Origin: an uncultured Lachnospiraceae bacterium
GTDB lineage: Bacteria; Bacillota; Clostridia; Lachnospirales; Lachnospiraceae
Reading direction: 5' to 3'
DNA: 59,407 nucleotides
NCBI GenBank assembly: GCA_902778165.1
Contig: CACYWQ010000010.1
Span: forward strand, 1 to 59,407
The position numbers were made by a program, and so were the translations under genes. This document shows positions 10,622 to 19,619 of this stretch, in pieces. Position 1 is the first letter of the stretch. Each line of letters starts with the position of its first letter. The notes under the pieces were generated by a model. It saw only the letters and a program-made list of their open reading frames with translations. It ran no database searches and was not told the DNA's origin.

Positions 10622-11149
10622 ATGATCAAGGAAAGACTTGAAGACTATGTTGTGAGCATTCCGGATTTCCCGGAGCCGGGTATCATTTTCCGTGATATCA
10701 CAAGCGTGCTCCAGGATGAGGACGGCTTACATATGGCTATAGATGAGATGCAGAAGCTTGTGCAAGGGCTTGAGTTCGACGTGATTGCAGGTGCGGAGTC
10801 GAGAGGATTCATATTCGGTACTCCGATAGCTTACAATCTGCATAAGCCGTTCGCTCTTGTACGTAAGAAGGGTAAGCTTCCCAGAGAGACCATAGAGACA
10901 TCCTATGAACTTGAGTACGGTACTGCTACGATCGAGATGCATAAGGACAGCATAGCGCCCGGCCAGAAGGTGTTGGTTGTGGATGATCTTATTGCAACGG
11001 GCGGTACGCTTGAAGCCACGATCAGGCTTGTTGAACAGCTCGGTGGTGAAGTCGTAGGTGTGCTTGTTCTTATGGAACTGCAGGGATTAAACGGCAGAGA
11101 TAAGATTAAGTGCCCGGTATATTCGGCTATTAAGTACGAGGGTAAGTAA
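10622..11149 (+). CDS. apt: Adenine phosphoribosyltransferase
   Basis: Salvage enzyme joining adenine and PRPP to give AMP. At 175 residues it is the normal length. It carries the family start (LEDYVVSIPDFPEPGIIFRDI), the GAESRGFIFG segment and the PRPP-binding motif VLVVDDLIATGGTL near residue 120. The ribosome binding site GGAGG lies 7 bases before the ATG. The bifunctional (p)ppGpp enzyme follows, an order found in many Bacillota. Confidence 0.96.
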   Translation: MIKERLEDYVVSIPDFPEPGIIFRDITSVLQDEDGLHMAIDEMQKLVQGLEFDVIAGAESRGFIFGTPIAYNLHKPFALVRKKGKLPRETIETSYELEYGTATIEMHKDSIAPGQKVLVVDDLIATGGTLEATIRLVEQLGGEVVGVLVLMELQGLNGRDKIKCPVYSAIKYEGK

Positions 11150-11203
11150 TTAAGTACTTCGAGTTTGGCGCAAGGTAGTGAGGGATTGTTAGAAGGTGGA
11201 TGT

Positions 11204-13534
11204 ATGACAGAGAAGAAACTTGTAACATCTACATCTGAAGATCACAGCATAGTATTCGACGACGGACGTATTGAGTCGTTGGGTGAGTTTCTTGCGCCCG
11301 AACAACTGTATAATGACCTTATTGAACGTGTTCGTAAATACCATCCTTCGGATGATATAAGCCTTATTGAGAAGGCATACAAATTAGCCGGAGAAGCACA
11401 TGAAGGACAGGTACGTAAGTCGGGTGAGCCGTATATAGTTCATCCCTTATATGTTGCCAATATTCTTGCCGATCTTGAGATGGACAAAGAGACCATCGCG
11501 GCAGGATTGCTTCATGATGTTGCGGAAGATACGGACTGGACGATAGAAGATATTGCCAAGGAATTTGGTGAAGACGTTGCGCATCTGGTCGACGGCGTTA
11601 CCAAACTCAATGATCTTCAGCTTGCAGCCAATGTGGGAGCGGATAAGGCTTCGGACAGAGCAGAGATGCAGGCTGAGAATCTGCGTAAGATGTTCCTTGC
11701 AATGGCCAAGGATATAAGAGTCATCATTATCAAACTTGCCGACAGGCTGCATAATATGAGAACTCTTAAGCACATGCCGGTTGACAAGCAGCAGCGTATT
11801 GCGCGTGAGACACTTGATATATACAGTCCCATAGCACAGAGACTCGGTATATCCAAGATCAAGGTTGAACTTGATGACTTAAGCCTTAAGTATCTTCAAC
11901 CGGATATATACTATGACCTTGTTGATAAGATCGCGATCCGCAAAAGTGAGCGTGAGAAATACATCGAAGGCATAGTTCTAAAGGTTAAGAAACACATAGA
12001 TGATGCCGGCATCAAAGCTGAAGTTGACGGCAGAATCAAGCATTTCTTCTCAATCTATAAGAAGATGAAGAATCAGAATAAGACACTTGAAGAGATATAC
12101 GATCTCTTTGCGGTGCGCATAATAGTTGATTCGGTTAAGGACTGCTATGCGGCACTGGGTGTTATTCATGAACTCTATACCCCGATTCCGGGACGTTTCA
12201 AAGATTATATAGCCATGCCCAAGGCCAATATGTATCAGTCTATTCACACGACTCTTATCGGTGAATCCGGACAGCCTTTTGAGATACAGATTCGTACATG
12301 GGAGATGCATAAGGCTGCTGAATACGGTATCGCAGCTCATTGGAAGTACAAGGAAGCATCCGACGGTAAGAAGAGTAATTTCGGAGAAGAAGAGAAGCTT
12401 ACATGGCTTCGTCAGATTCTTGAATGGCAGAGAGACATGTCGGATAACAAGGAGTTTATGCAACTTCTTAAGAGCGATCTTGATCTGTTCTCTGACAGCG
12501 TATACTGTTTCACACCAAGAGGTGAAGTTAAGAATCTGCCTGCAGGAAGTACACCTATAGATTTCGCTTATGCAATTCACAGTGCCGTGGGTAATAAGAT
12601 GGTCGGAGCCAGAGTCAACGGCAGGCTTGTGACCATAGATTATGAGATACAGAACGGTGATAAGATAGAGATCATCACTTCGCAGAATTCCAAAGGCCCC
12701 AGCAGAGACTGGCTTAATGTGTGTAAGTCTACCCAGGCCAAGAATAAGATCAACCAGTGGTTTAAGGCTGAGCGTAAGGACGATAACATAGTCAAGGGTA
12801 AGGAACTTCTGTCGGCATATTGTAAGGCGCATGGTATAGATGTGAATACCATCAAGACGCCTGAGTATGAGACTCGTATTATGCGCAAGTACGGCTTCAG
12901 AGATTGGGAGAGCATACTTGCAGCCATAGGACACGGTGCGCTTAAGGAAGGCCAGATAGCCAACCGAATGGTGGAGATGTATGAAGAGGATCATAAGAAG
13001 GAGATAACGGATGCCGAGGTTGCATCCGAGATAGCCGAAGCTGCAGCTAAGACCGACAGACAGTTTAATAAAGCAGGTAACGGAATCATTGTTAAGGGCG
13101 TACATGACGTATCTGTCAGGTTCTCTAAGTGCTGTAATCCTCTGCCGGGTGATGAGATAGTGGGCTTTGTTACAAGAGGAAGAGGAATATCCATACATCG
13201 TAATGACTGTATCAATGTCTTAAGTTTATCCGATACGGAGAGAGCGAGGATAATAGAGGCAGAGTGGCAGGAAGATCAATCCGAGACGGACAGCATCTAT
13301 CAGGCAGAGATCGTAATATATGCCAACAACCGTACAGGACTGTTGGTGGATGTTTCAAGGACACTTACAGAGAAGAATATCAATATAATGTCGGTTAATA
13401 CGAGAGTCAGCAAGCAGGGTGTATGTACCATGTTGCTGTCGTTTGAGACAACCGGAAGAGAACAGCTTAGCAGAATAATCGATAAGCTTAATTCCATTCA
13501 GGGTGTGATCGACATAGAGAGAAGGACAGGATAA
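11204..13534 (+). CDS. rel: Bifunctional (p)ppGpp synthetase/hydrolase (Rel family)
   Basis: A 776-residue stringent-response enzyme. In order: an HD hydrolase domain with GLLHDVAEDT and RLHNMRTL (about 75-175), a RelA/SpoT synthetase domain with KANMYQSIHTTL and EIQIRTWEMH (about 230-400), a TGS domain (FTPRGEVKNLPAGSTPIDFAY) and a C-terminal region with the conserved-Cys segment CCNPLPGDEIVGF and an ACT domain. Both catalytic halves look intact, so it should both make and degrade (p)ppGpp. The start was set at ATG 11204 (AGAAGGTGG upstream) rather than an in-frame TTG at 11165. Confidence 0.95.
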   Translation: MTEKKLVTSTSEDHSIVFDDGRIESLGEFLAPEQLYNDLIERVRKYHPSDDISLIEKAYKLAGEAHEGQVRKSGEPYIVHPLYVANILADLEMDKETIAAGLLHDVAEDTDWTIEDIAKEFGEDVAHLVDGVTKLNDLQLAANVGADKASDRAEMQAENLRKMFLAMAKDIRVIIIKLADRLHNMRTLKHMPVDKQQRIARETLDIYSPIAQRLGISKIKVELDDLSLKYLQPDIYYDLVDKIAIRKSEREKYIEGIVLKVKKHIDDAGIKAEVDGRIKHFFSIYKKMKNQNKTLEEIYDLFAVRIIVDSVKDCYAALGVIHELYTPIPGRFKDYIAMPKANMYQSIHTTLIGESGQPFEIQIRTWEMHKAAEYGIAAHWKYKEASDGKKSNFGEEEKLTWLRQILEWQRDMSDNKEFMQLLKSDLDLFSDSVYCFTPRGEVKNLPAGSTPIDFAYAIHSAVGNKMVGARVNGRLVTIDYEIQNGDKIEIITSQNSKGPSRDWLNVCKSTQAKNKINQWFKAERKDDNIVKGKELLSAYCKAHGIDVNTIKTPEYETRIMRKYGFRDWESILAAIGHGALKEGQIANRMVEMYEEDHKKEITDAEVASEIAEAAAKTDRQFNKAGNGIIVKGVHDVSVRFSKCCNPLPGDEIVGFVTRGRGISIHRNDCINVLSLSDTERARIIEAEWQEDQSETDSIYQAEIVIYANNRTGLLVDVSRTLTEKNINIMSVNTRVSKQGVCTMLLSFETTGREQLSRIIDKLNSIQGVIDIERRTG

Positions 13535-13538
13535 TAAA

Positions 13539-14165
13539 ATGAAAATAGGGAGAATCGTTTTAAGCTCTTGTGCGACGAATTGCTATTTTGTATATCGTGA
13601 AGGCGAGAGTGATTGTATAGTTATCGATCCCGCTGATCGCGGTGATTACATATTTGAGGGTTTAAGAAGCAAGGGATTTAAAGTGACGCACATCCTTCTT
13701 ACTCACGGACATTTCGATCATATCTGGGGATGCTCGAAGTTAAGAAGTCTTACAAGCGCGCAGGTATATGCACTTGATGCCGAGCAGGAAGTTCTTGAGA
13801 ATGCAAGGCTTAACGTATCAGAAGATGCGGGAAGGGCATGCACGGTCAAGGTCAATAACTATGTGAAGGATATGGATGTACTTACGCTTAACGGATTTAG
13901 GATCCAGGTATTGGCAACGCCAGGACATACCAAGGGTTCATGTTGTTACTATTTCCCGGATGAAAATGTGCTTATAAGCGGAGATACACTGTTTGCCGAG
14001 AGCGTAGGTAGAACAGATCTTCCTACAGGCAGCATGAGTGAGCTGACACACTCAATAGAGACCAAGTTAGCTGTACTACCCGATGAAACGGCCGTATATC
14101 CCGGGCACGGTGAGCAGACGACAATAGGACATGAGAAGAACTATAATCCTTTCTGGCCGAGATGA
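13539..14165 (+). CDS. Metallo-beta-lactamase-fold hydrolase (glyoxalase II-like)
   Basis: A 208-residue soluble protein with the MBL signature THGHFDHIWG near residue 57, ATPGHTKGS (metal-ligand His) near 126, GDTLFAESVGRTDLP near 148 and the C-terminal YPGHGEQT. This matches the small YcbL/glyoxalase II-like hydrolases that commonly follow rel in Clostridia. The natural substrate is not certain; thioester hydrolysis of the S-lactoylglutathione type is the family activity. It starts 4 bases after rel, so it is probably cotranscribed. Confidence 0.85.
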   Translation: MKIGRIVLSSCATNCYFVYREGESDCIVIDPADRGDYIFEGLRSKGFKVTHILLTHGHFDHIWGCSKLRSLTSAQVYALDAEQEVLENARLNVSEDAGRACTVKVNNYVKDMDVLTLNGFRIQVLATPGHTKGSCCYYFPDENVLISGDTLFAESVGRTDLPTGSMSELTHSIETKLAVLPDETAVYPGHGEQTTIGHEKNYNPFWPR

Positions 14166-14246
14166 TATCGGTATGCGGAGTATATATATCAATAAAATGA
14201 CAGTATTAGGTATTTAAACATCATAATCTGCGAGGGGGTAGATTCT

Positions 14247-16433
14247 ATGAACGATGATGCTGATAAGAGGGAAATAGACTATAAGAGTGATAAATATCTG
14301 GCATTCCAGATGTGTTTCTTCGCTGCGGCGATTCTGATCAATTTCATTCTGCCGAGACTTGCGACCCATTACAACGTTCCGTTATATCTTGATAATGTAG
14401 GAACGCTTATGGCTGCGATCTTAGGCGGATATCTTCCCGGCATAGCCGTCGGATATCTCAATAATATTATCAATATGCAAGGTAATCCCGGCAATGCATA
14501 CTATGTGGTTCTCTCTACCATGATAGCCGCATGCGGAACGTATTTCGGCAGGAAGGGATATTATAAGAAATTCGGTAAGGCTGTGCTTACAATTCCGGTA
14601 TACGCTGTTATAGGCGGTGCATTGGGATCGGTGTTGACTTATCTTCTCTATGGCTTCGGAATGGGCGAGGGCATAAGTGCTCCGTTTGCCCGCAGACTGT
14701 ATGAACAAGGATACATGAACGTCTTCTGGGCGCAGTTTACATCCGATGTTGTGATCGATCTTATCGATAAAGCCATAACGGTAGTCCTTGCATATTTCAT
14801 AATCAAAGCAATCCCTGATAAGCTTAAGCCCGGTCTGTGGTTAACGGGTTGGCGTCAGGCACCTCTGTCTGAGGATGCGATCAAGGATGCCAAGAAGGGT
14901 AATACCAGATCGTTCTCTTTAAGAGGCAAGATCATTGCGATTATCACGGCTATTATGGTATGCGTGGCTGTTGTTACTACGATAATCAGTTATCTGTTAT
15001 TCCAGAATTTCGCAATGAAGCAGTATACATACAGCTGCTCAAGTGCTGCAAGGCTTGCGGCCAATGTTATAGATACCAAGAGGTTAGATGAATTCGTCGA
15101 TGTAGGTAACGGACATTCATCGTCCGAGTATCTGGCTGTAAGGAATAAGCTTGACGGAATTCGCAAGGCTAATCCCGATATAGAATATCTGTATGTATAC
15201 AGGATCACGGATGAAGGCGTTCAGGTGGTATTCGATCTTAATACATTCGATGTTAACGGACAGGCGCCGGGAACAATCATACAACTTGAAGATTATCTTA
15301 TGCCGTATAAGGATAAGATCATGGCCGGAGAGCCGATAGAACCAATCCTTGATAACACCATGTACGGACAGTTGTTAACCGTACTTGAACCCATCAAAGA
15401 TTCTACCGGTGAGAATATATGCTATGCCGGAGCGGATATCAAGGTTGAGGATATCAAGTTATCTACGCTTAACTATATGACCAAGGTATCATCGTTATTC
15501 ATGGGCTTTTATATATTCATCCTTGCACTTTGTATCTGGCTTGTGGATTATCATCTGATATATCCCATAACGGCCATGACGGTATCAGCAAGAAAGTTTG
15601 CATACGACAGTGAGGAAGCCAGAGAGATAAGCGTGGACAGATTGCAGCATTTGGATATATCCACGGGTGATGAGATAGAGAATCTGTATGATTCATTATC
15701 CAAGACCATAGCCGAGACGGTGGGCTATCTTGAAGATGTGGAAGCTAAGGGCGAAGAGATCGCTCATATGCAGAACGGACTTATCTATGTACTGGCGGAT
15801 ATGGTCGAGAGCAGAGATAAGAACACGGGTGATCACGTCCGCAAGACGGCGGCTTATGTTCGACTTATCATGAATAAGATGAAAGAGAAGGGCATATATG
15901 CCGATCAGCTGTCGGATGAATTCATGGAAGATGTAGCCAATTCGGCCCCGCTTCATGATGTGGGTAAGATAATGGTATCGGATACCATCCTTAATAAACC
16001 CGGCAAACTTACGGATGATGAATTCGCAATAATGAAGAGCCATACATCTGCCGGAAGCAAGGTTATCGAAAGCGCAATGAAACTTGTTTCCGACAGCGGA
16101 TATCTCAAAGAAGCCAAGAACCTTGCCACATACCACCATGAGAGGTGGGACGGCAAAGGCTATCCGAGCGGCAAGGCCGGTGAAGAGATACCTCTCTCGG
16201 CTCGTATAATGGCGATTGCCGATGTATTCGATGCCCTGGTATCCAAGAGAAGTTATAAGGAGCCTTTCACATTTGAGAAGGCTATGGATATAATCAAAGA
16301 AGGTGCGGGAACACAGTTCGATCCCAATATTGCGGCGATATTTGCGGAAGCCGAACCGGAAGTAAGGGCAGTAACGGCAGCGCATGAGTCCATGCTCGGT
16401 CAGGGAATAAGGAACTTTATGGACGAGGAATAG
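14247..16433 (+). CDS. Membrane HD-GYP sensor, predicted c-di-GMP phosphodiesterase
   Basis: A 728-residue multidomain protein. Residues 16-190 form about five to six membrane helices with LPLYLDNVGTL-type sequence (VPLYLDNVGT near 44) that resembles S-component-like sensor modules. One helix lies at 228-252, followed by an extracellular Cache-like region (about 255-410) and a return helix (412-440). A HAMP-like linker follows (441-500), then an HD-GYP domain with HDVGK (His570/Asp571) and HHERWDGKGYP near 632-642. The key HD-GYP residues are present, so hydrolysis of c-di-GMP is likely. The ribosome binding site is GAGGGGG. The next gene starts 4 bases after its stop. Confidence 0.85.
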   Translation: MNDDADKREIDYKSDKYLAFQMCFFAAAILINFILPRLATHYNVPLYLDNVGTLMAAILGGYLPGIAVGYLNNIINMQGNPGNAYYVVLSTMIAACGTYFGRKGYYKKFGKAVLTIPVYAVIGGALGSVLTYLLYGFGMGEGISAPFARRLYEQGYMNVFWAQFTSDVVIDLIDKAITVVLAYFIIKAIPDKLKPGLWLTGWRQAPLSEDAIKDAKKGNTRSFSLRGKIIAIITAIMVCVAVVTTIISYLLFQNFAMKQYTYSCSSAARLAANVIDTKRLDEFVDVGNGHSSSEYLAVRNKLDGIRKANPDIEYLYVYRITDEGVQVVFDLNTFDVNGQAPGTIIQLEDYLMPYKDKIMAGEPIEPILDNTMYGQLLTVLEPIKDSTGENICYAGADIKVEDIKLSTLNYMTKVSSLFMGFYIFILALCIWLVDYHLIYPITAMTVSARKFAYDSEEAREISVDRLQHLDISTGDEIENLYDSLSKTIAETVGYLEDVEAKGEEIAHMQNGLIYVLADMVESRDKNTGDHVRKTAAYVRLIMNKMKEKGIYADQLSDEFMEDVANSAPLHDVGKIMVSDTILNKPGKLTDDEFAIMKSHTSAGSKVIESAMKLVSDSGYLKEAKNLATYHHERWDGKGYPSGKAGEEIPLSARIMAIADVFDALVSKRSYKEPFTFEKAMDIIKEGAGTQFDPNIAAIFAEAEPEVRAVTAAHESMLGQGIRNFMDEE

Positions 16434-16436
16434 ACA

Positions 16437-17924
16437 GTGATATGTGTAAGAGTCAATGATGAAAGTTATTCATATGACATTCATTCATTAATCAAGGCGT
16501 TCTATCCTGAGGAGGATATTAAGATTACGCCTATGGATACGGATAAGAACTCCGACAGTGACATGCCGGAGTTCTTAGTATGTGCGAATAAGAATAATAT
16601 AAGCATAGATCTGGAAGGAAGAAGCATCCGCAATATTCCCACAGATAACTCCTTATATGAGGACAGGGCGGCATACAAAAGTGAGCTTAAGAGGCAGATA
16701 TATCTTGCGTTGTCGGAGCATACGGGTAAGGAACTTCCCTGGGGAACGTTGACCGGAATAAGACCTACCAAGCTTGCCAAGACCTGTCTTGATAACGGAA
16801 TGAATTCGAATGATGCGATCAATCACATGAAGGAGTTCTATCTCTGTTCGGATGAGAAGGCATGCCTTGCAACAGAGATAGCGATAAGAGAGAAGAAGGT
16901 CATCGATGATATCGGTGCCGATGCATCCGGATACAGTCTGTATATAGGCATTCCTTTCTGTCCGAGCAGATGTCTGTACTGTTCGTTTATGTCTTATCCC
17001 ATCGCCGCTTATAAGAAAGAGGTCGCCCGGTACACGGATTGTGTTAAGAGGGAGATAGACTATGTTGCCTCTGCTTTTGCCGGAAGACGGCTTGACAGTA
17101 TATACATAGGCGGAGGAACGCCTACAACTCTTGATGCGGATTCAATGGTCGACCTAATAGGGTATCTTAAGAACAGGCTGGACATAACAAGTATAAGGGA
17201 ATTCACGGTGGAGGCAGGGAGAGCCGATTCAATCGATGAGGGCAAACTCAGGGCGATTAAGTCAATGGGCGTTGACAGGATATCCGTCAATCCGCAGACA
17301 TTTAATGAGGACACTCTTAGATTAATAGGCAGGAAGGCCACGGCCGCGGAGACAATCAGAGCATATAAGCTTGCAAGAGAGATCGGATTTGACAACATCA
17401 ATATGGACATAATCCTGGGACTGCCGGGCGAGACCATGGATGATATAAAGTATACCCTTGATAATATAGCGGACCTTAAGCCTGATGATCTTACGGTTCA
17501 TTCCCTTGCGGTTAAGCGGGGAAGTAAACTTGCGGAGATGCTAATGGACGGCGGCAAGATAACTGACACAGATGTCATGTTAAGGAATAACGTCATTGAT
17601 TATGATGAAGCAATGAGATTAACGCAGGAGACAGCCGCATCGATAGGACTGCATCCGTATTATCTCTACAGACAGAAGAATATAAGAGGTAATCTTGAGA
17701 ATACGGGATATGCGGCAGAGGGTAAGGCCGGTATATATAATATCCTTATGATGGAAGAGGTGCAGGATATCGTGGCACTCGGCGCCGGAACCGTCTCTAA
17801 GCGTGTATACAGAGGAGATATGGCAGGCAGGATAGAGAGGTGCGACACACATAAGGACCTTATGTTGTACATGGATAATATCGATGATATGATAGAGAGG
17901 AAACGCAGATTATACGACGCATAG
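16437..17924 (+). CDS. hemZ: Coproporphyrinogen dehydrogenase-like radical SAM protein HemZ
   Basis: A 495-residue radical SAM enzyme. The 4Fe-4S motif CPSRCLYC (CX3CX2C) lies near residue 180 after IGIPF, followed by YIGGGTPTTL, the family pattern of HemN/HemZ proteins. The N-terminal ~160 residues carry the HemZ-specific region ending in LPWGTLTGIRPTKLA. HemZ homologues are annotated as oxygen-independent coproporphyrinogen III oxidases, but the true reaction in heme-poor Clostridia is uncertain. The start is GTG at 16437 with GGACGAGG about 9 bases upstream. Confidence 0.88.
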   Translation: MICVRVNDESYSYDIHSLIKAFYPEEDIKITPMDTDKNSDSDMPEFLVCANKNNISIDLEGRSIRNIPTDNSLYEDRAAYKSELKRQIYLALSEHTGKELPWGTLTGIRPTKLAKTCLDNGMNSNDAINHMKEFYLCSDEKACLATEIAIREKKVIDDIGADASGYSLYIGIPFCPSRCLYCSFMSYPIAAYKKEVARYTDCVKREIDYVASAFAGRRLDSIYIGGGTPTTLDADSMVDLIGYLKNRLDITSIREFTVEAGRADSIDEGKLRAIKSMGVDRISVNPQTFNEDTLRLIGRKATAAETIRAYKLAREIGFDNINMDIILGLPGETMDDIKYTLDNIADLKPDDLTVHSLAVKRGSKLAEMLMDGGKITDTDVMLRNNVIDYDEAMRLTQETAASIGLHPYYLYRQKNIRGNLENTGYAAEGKAGIYNILMMEEVQDIVALGAGTVSKRVYRGDMAGRIERCDTHKDLMLYMDNIDDMIERKRRLYDA

Positions 17925-17953
17925 AAGGATTCTGACTATGCAGGGAGCAAGTT

Positions 17954-18127
17954 ATGGCAAGATGTGATGAATGTGCATATAACGAATATGATGAAGAGGA
18001 TGAGGAATACTATTGCTCGGTAGATATGGATGAAGATGAGTACGGACGATTCATATCAAGCGGATATAAAGATTGCCCGTATTACAGAAACGGCGATGAA
18101 TATGCCGTGGTTCGTCATCAGATTTAG
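17954..18127 (+). CDS. Small Cys-containing acidic protein (DUF6472-like)
   Basis: A 57-residue protein starting MARCDECAYN and ending CPYYRNGDEYAVVRHQI. Four cysteines (residues 4, 7, 21, 41) suggest a small metal site (CxxC plus two more). About a third of the residues are Asp, Glu or Tyr. I recognise the layout from small proteins following hemZ in Lachnospiraceae, which I believe are called DUF6472; that name is from memory. The ribosome binding site is CAGGGAG, with AAGTT before the ATG. It is followed after 9 bases by another small gene. Confidence 0.8.
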   Translation: MARCDECAYNEYDEEDEEYYCSVDMDEDEYGRFISSGYKDCPYYRNGDEYAVVRHQI

Positions 18128-18136
18128 GAGATATAT

Positions 18137-18343
18137 ATGGATGATAATAAGGCTGTAAGTGCAGAAGAGATCGATGATATTGTGAATATGTTAGACGGCT
18201 TCATAGACAAGGACGTATCAAGATTTAAGATCAAGACGTCGGATGAGCTTGAGGCGGGAGAAGTTAAGGAAGAATATCATCACGGACGTTGTGATGTGGG
18301 CAGCCCTTGGGCAAGAGGTTGTTCATTTGATGTATTGGAGTAA
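18137..18343 (+). CDS. Small acidic protein of unknown function
   Basis: A 68-residue protein, strongly acidic in its first 50 residues, with a single Cys pair near the C-terminus in HHGRCDVGSPWARGCSFDVLE. The ribosome binding site AGGAG overlaps the stop of the preceding small gene, which supports real translation. I recognise no domain. A hairpin terminator follows, so it is probably the last gene of the hemZ group. Confidence 0.7.
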   Translation: MDDNKAVSAEEIDDIVNMLDGFIDKDVSRFKIKTSDELEAGEVKEEYHHGRCDVGSPWARGCSFDVLE

Positions 18344-18363
18344 TCATGGGAATATGGTATTAT

Positions 18364-18390
18364 AATAAAGCGTCCTGTGGACGCTTTATT
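18364..18390 (+). terminator. Hairpin terminator after the hemZ group
   Basis: A perfect 12-bp stem (AATAAAGCGTCC / GGACGCTTTATT) with a TGT loop. The T-run is short (TTTATT), so termination may be partial. A TATAAT (18361-18366) overlaps the left arm, but no -35 hexamer is at usable distance. Confidence 0.7.
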
Positions 18391-18413
18391 GGGATGTATC
18401 GGAGAGAGATAAT

Positions 18414-19619
18414 ATGAATGAAATGATTGACCTTACTTCCATCTATATGACCAATGTTTTGGGCGGTTTATTGATGGTATCTTTGCTTGTGTGCGGAGGC
18501 TGGTATATTCACACAAGGAAACTTACAAGTATTATATTGCTTGTGCTTATGTTGGCCACATTGGTGGGCTGTATTGTTGACCCGCTCGTATTTAAGGCCG
18601 ACGGACAATTCGGACTGAATAATTATTTCATCGTTTATGTGGGCAATACTCTGTTGTATCTGCTTAATATCATAATCGGTCCCTCATTTATCACGATAAT
18701 CTATAAATATATCAATGAGAAGATATCCAAGATTCATGTCAATATAATCTACGTTCTCTGTGCCATAGAGACGATTTTGTTGCTTATTAACGTGTTCGTC
18801 CCGATCGTATTCTATGTGGATGATAACAATGTATATTGTCGCCGCATGTTTTTCTGGGTATATACGGTTGCGGAAGTCATCCTGTTATTCGACGGAATTG
18901 TCATATATCTCCATGCAAGATTTAAAGGCCGTATCAGACATTATTTCCCTGTATGGTTCTTTATTGTCCCCATCGGTGTAGGTACGATTATTCAGGGAAT
19001 GTCTTACGGAGTATCGATGATATGGCCCTGTGTCAGCATATCCGTGGCCTTCATGGTGGTATGCCTTAAGAATGAAGGAATATACATAGATAAGCTTACG
19101 GGAGTATATAACAGGAATTATCTGGATTCCGTCAAATCGTCGTTGCGCAAGAACCACGACGGCAATTTTGTTGCGTTGTTTGTGGATATTGTGGGCATTA
19201 ATTCCATTAACAATGAATACGGACGCAATGAAGGTGATGAGGCGATTTCGGATCTTGCAGAGATACTTTCCGATGTGGTTGCATCCAACGGTGCGGTAAT
19301 AAGACTCGGTGCGGACAAGTTCTTTATATTGCTAGATACTACTTCCAAGGAAGAACTGGATAATTGCAGATACGGAATAATGAATGAAGTAGAAACATAT
19401 AATTTCGAATCAGGCAAGGATTATAAGATTGAACTGTATATGGGCAGTAATGAATTCAATTTAAGAGACTGCAGTCTGCATGAAATATTCGGTTCGTTTG
19501 ACAAAGTTATGGCGGCGGTAAAGTACGGATACAAATCGCCGGTAGAAGCGGCGAATACAACAGAAGCTGCGCAGACATCAGATGCAGTAATGACGGCTAA
19601 GGCGGGAACGGATAAATGA
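18414..19619 (+). CDS. Membrane protein with degenerate GGDEF domain
   Basis: A 401-residue protein with seven or so hydrophobic helices in residues 15-218, then a GGDEF-family domain introduced by IDKLTGVYNRNYL (225-237). The catalytic loop reads GADKF at 299-303 in place of GGDEF: the second Gly is Ala and the Glu is Lys, and FVDIVGINSIN keeps Asp258. Such changes normally abolish diguanylate cyclase activity, so the domain is more likely a regulator, a nucleotide receptor or a partner for another cyclase. The C-terminus is an Ala/Thr-rich low-complexity tail. ATG 18414 follows GGAGAGAG. The next gene overlaps by 4 bases. Confidence 0.82.
   Translation: MNEMIDLTSIYMTNVLGGLLMVSLLVCGGWYIHTRKLTSIILLVLMLATLVGCIVDPLVFKADGQFGLNNYFIVYVGNTLLYLLNIIIGPSFITIIYKYINEKISKIHVNIIYVLCAIETILLLINVFVPIVFYVDDNNVYCRRMFFWVYTVAEVILLFDGIVIYLHARFKGRIRHYFPVWFFIVPIGVGTIIQGMSYGVSMIWPCVSISVAFMVVCLKNEGIYIDKLTGVYNRNYLDSVKSSLRKNHDGNFVALFVDIVGINSINNEYGRNEGDEAISDLAEILSDVVASNGAVIRLGADKFFILLDTTSKEELDNCRYGIMNEVETYNFESGKDYKIELYMGSNEFNLRDCSLHEIFGSFDKVMAAVKYGYKSPVEAANTTEAAQTSDAVMTAKAGTDK

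Noticed and set aside
12050-13198. A 382-codon open frame on the minus strand opposite rel
   Set aside because: It lies entirely antisense to a well-supported (p)ppGpp synthetase gene, has no ribosome binding site and its translation has no recognisable domain; it reflects codon bias of the sense gene.
15696-16385. A 229-codon minus-strand open frame opposite the HD-GYP sensor
   Set aside because: Antisense shadow of the conserved HD-GYP coding sequence, without start signals or family resemblance.
18335-18366. Possible promoter TTGGAG...TATAAT before the degenerate GGDEF gene
   Set aside because: The spacer is 20 bases and the -10 overlaps the terminator stem; too weak to call.
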